From Natrinema longum (GTDB taxonomy: Archaea > Halobacteriota > Halobacteria > Halobacteriales > Natrialbaceae): a DNA stretch of 64,000 nucleotides. Below are positions 62,921 to 64,000 of the stretch, piece after piece; position 1 is the first letter of the stretch; the number at the start of each line of letters is the position of its first letter. The notes under the pieces are model-generated. The model saw only the letters and a program-made list of their open reading frames with translations. It was not told the DNA's origin and did not search any database. The translations under genes were made by a program, and so were the position numbers. The stretch lies in contig NZ_CP071463.1 in the NCBI RefSeq assembly GCF_017352095.1, forward strand, positions 806,001 through 870,000, written 5' to 3'.

Positions 62921-64000
62921 CCCTCGAATTCTTTCATCGGGTCGTAGCAGCTGCCGCCAGGACACTCGAATTTTCCAGTGGCCGGGTCAAAAGCCGATTG
63001 GAGACGTTCACTTAGGCGACCGAGTACGCCGGCTTGCTCGAGGGTTATCTCTCCCTCCTCTGTGGGGAACTCCTCGGTCGGATCATCAGGCATGACCCGT
63101 CCGCCCTCGAACCCGTCGAGATCGTCAAACTCGAGCGGATCCTGCCCGTGAACAGCCCGAATTCCGTTGATAACGCCGGCGTAGTGCTCGGCTTCGTCCT
63201 GTGCTTCTCGCGTCTCGGTTCGGGCGAGTTTGTACCCGGACCAGGCTTTCTTGAGTGCCGTCAGCGCTGGACCCGGAAGCCGGTCGCGACCGACATCGTC
63301 GGGTTCCGGTGTCGGTGCCAGTTGAGCGAGTTCCTCGTCGCTCGGTTCTTCCGGCGGGTCAGGCATCGAGCTTCGAGCCCAGGCTTCGAACGACTGTGAC
63401 TCGGTCTCGAGGTCGGGATCGTCGATGTCGTCCGGATCGGGGGCGGAAAAGACAGCTTCGGGATCCTCATCGAGATCGTCGACCGTCCCGATCAGGTCCT
63501 CGATATCGTCCCGATCGTAGCCACACTCTTCGAGCAGCGCCTCACAGGCGTCCTCTTTCCCGTCGGAACAGGCATCTTCGGCGCTGCTGCACATTTCTCC
63601 GTGGACCTTCTCGGCCTGCTTTGCGACCTGTGCCTGTCGCCGTTCTTCGTCTGCGTCGAGTCGATCCCCGACTTCTTGCTGTTTCCACTCGTCGGCGTGA
63701 CTCCGGTGCTCGTCGGTCGTGAGGTCTGGGTCGTAAAACGAGAGCCAATCGTCGATTCCGTGGCCCTGGAGGATCGCCTTCGCGGACTGCGCGTGGAAGA
63801 GGTGGCGGTGTGCCTCCCACGAGCCTCGATCCTCGAGTTGCTGTCGTTCGTTGGCAGTTAGCTCTTCTTGGCCAAACTGTTGGGCTTTTTCGGCCTTTCC
63901 GGATTCAGCGAGACGGACCGCTTCGTCGACGACGTAGTCGGGAGCCTCCGAGACGATCGTGACGGTCTTTGTCCGACGGTCATCGACTGGTGCAAGGTGG
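62917..64000 (-). CDS. Large acidic protein, partial (5' end beyond the window)
   Basis: The frame is open from the right edge to 62917, giving at least 361 residues. Visible parts are SEAPDYVVDEAVRLAESGKA near the N-terminal end shown, then AKAILQGHGIDDWLSFYDPD, a helical block, a Cys-containing segment (CSSAEDACSDGKEDACEALL) and an end with ECPGGSCYDPMKEFEG. The Met at 63594 is not the true start. The place next to the ATPase, and the style, fit the replication protein region of SNJ1-like elements, but no catalytic motif is in view, so this is only a suggestion. Confidence 0.6.
   Translation of the reverse strand, partial: HLAPVDDRRTKTVTIVSEAPDYVVDEAVRLAESGKAEKAQQFGQEELTANERQQLEDRGSWEAHRHLFHAQSAKAILQGHGIDDWLSFYDPDLTTDEHRSHADEWKQQEVGDRLDADEERRQAQVAKQAEKVHGEMCSSAEDACSDGKEDACEALLEECGYDRDDIEDLIGTVDDLDEDPEAVFSAPDPDDIDDPDLETESQSFEAWARSSMPDPPEEPSDEELAQLAPTPEPDDVGRDRLPGPALTALKKAWSGYKLARTETREAQDEAEHYAGVINGIRAVHGQDPLEFDDLDGFEGGRVMPDDPTEEFPTEEGEITLEQAGVLGRLSERLQSAFDPATGKFECPGGSCYDPMKEFEG

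Larger units (their letters stand above)
49568..64000. mobile_element. Provirus of the SH1/SNJ1 type (Halopanivirales), continuing beyond the window
   Basis: The region holds genes whose size, order and character match internal-membrane icosahedral haloviruses: adjacent small (179 aa) and large (227 aa) capsid-like proteins, many short membrane proteins, probable spike proteins, a P-loop packaging ATPase, and divergent operons with operator-like repeats. Ribosome-binding sites and ATGA overlaps bind the genes tightly, unlike the chromosome to the left. The left edge is uncertain (between 48.65 and 49.57 kb) and the right edge is outside the window. No integrase or attachment repeat is seen here. 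Confidence 0.85.

Noticed and set aside
1-64000. CRISPR array, rRNA genes or insertion-sequence transposase
   Set aside because: No regularly spaced repeats, no rRNA-like sequence and no DDE or Y1 transposase frame were found. The 33-bp periodicity near 56.4-56.65 kb is coding repeat of a virion protein, not a CRISPR.

Overview
The window is from a halophilic archaeon (class Halobacteria). The DNA is GC-rich, the encoded proteins are strongly acidic, and archaeal-only genes are present: archaeal initiator tRNA-Met, L44e, S27e, aIF2-alpha, Nop10, archaeosortase ArtA, a class III pilin-type signal, and Tat lipoproteins with haloarchaeal lipoboxes. The poly-gamma-glutamate (capB/capC) genes would fit a Natrialba/Natrinema/Haloterrigena-like member of the Natrialbaceae, but this placement is an inference.

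Layout. 0-15.5 kb: ordinary chromosomal genes: an OsmC protein cut by the window edge, a YdjM-like hydrolase, a UPF0173 hydrolase, an S1/OB/DHH-like protein, a regulator, an AI-2E transporter, grpE, a flavoprotein, a pilin fused to a bactofilin-like repeat domain, coaBC and hpt. Two similar imperfect palindromes, 3.4 kb apart, lie in intergenic gaps here. 15.6-22.2 kb: a six-gene dipeptide/oligopeptide ABC transporter operon whose substrate-binding protein appears to be circularly permuted. 22.3-24.5 kb: an alpha/beta hydrolase with an acetoacetate-decarboxylase-like gene. 24.5-24.9 kb: initiator tRNA-Met followed by two partial copies of its 3' end, which look like integration scars. 25-28 kb: a translation cluster (rpl44e, rps27e, aIF2-alpha, nop10, PAC2). 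29-31 kb: artA coupled to a metallophosphoesterase. 32.7-35.5 kb: capC-capB. 36-41 kb: a branched-chain amino-acid type ABC transporter operon. 42.5-48.6 kb: gatB, a broken DUF3179 lipoprotein gene, a second AI-2E transporter and membrane proteins.

From about 49.5 kb to the right edge lies a provirus of the internal-membrane, two-major-capsid-protein type (SH1/SNJ1 lineage, order Halopanivirales). A leftward operon (59.6 to 50.7 kb) carries adjacent genes matching the small and large capsid proteins in size and order, membrane proteins, a 936-residue repeat protein and probable spike proteins. A divergent rightward operon (59.8 to 62.9 kb) ends in a P-loop packaging ATPase. The 190-bp divergent promoter region holds three copies of a GGCGAATT-like motif. 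A small cluster of zinc-finger and ribbon-helix-helix proteins at 49.6-50.7 kb probably supplies regulation. No integrase is visible; the element continues past the right edge.

The most notable observations are the permuted binding protein, the provirus with its hendecad/four-domain repeat protein, the tRNA-derived scars, the paired palindromes, the pilin-bactofilin fusion and the DUF3179 gene broken by a 23-bp tandem duplication.
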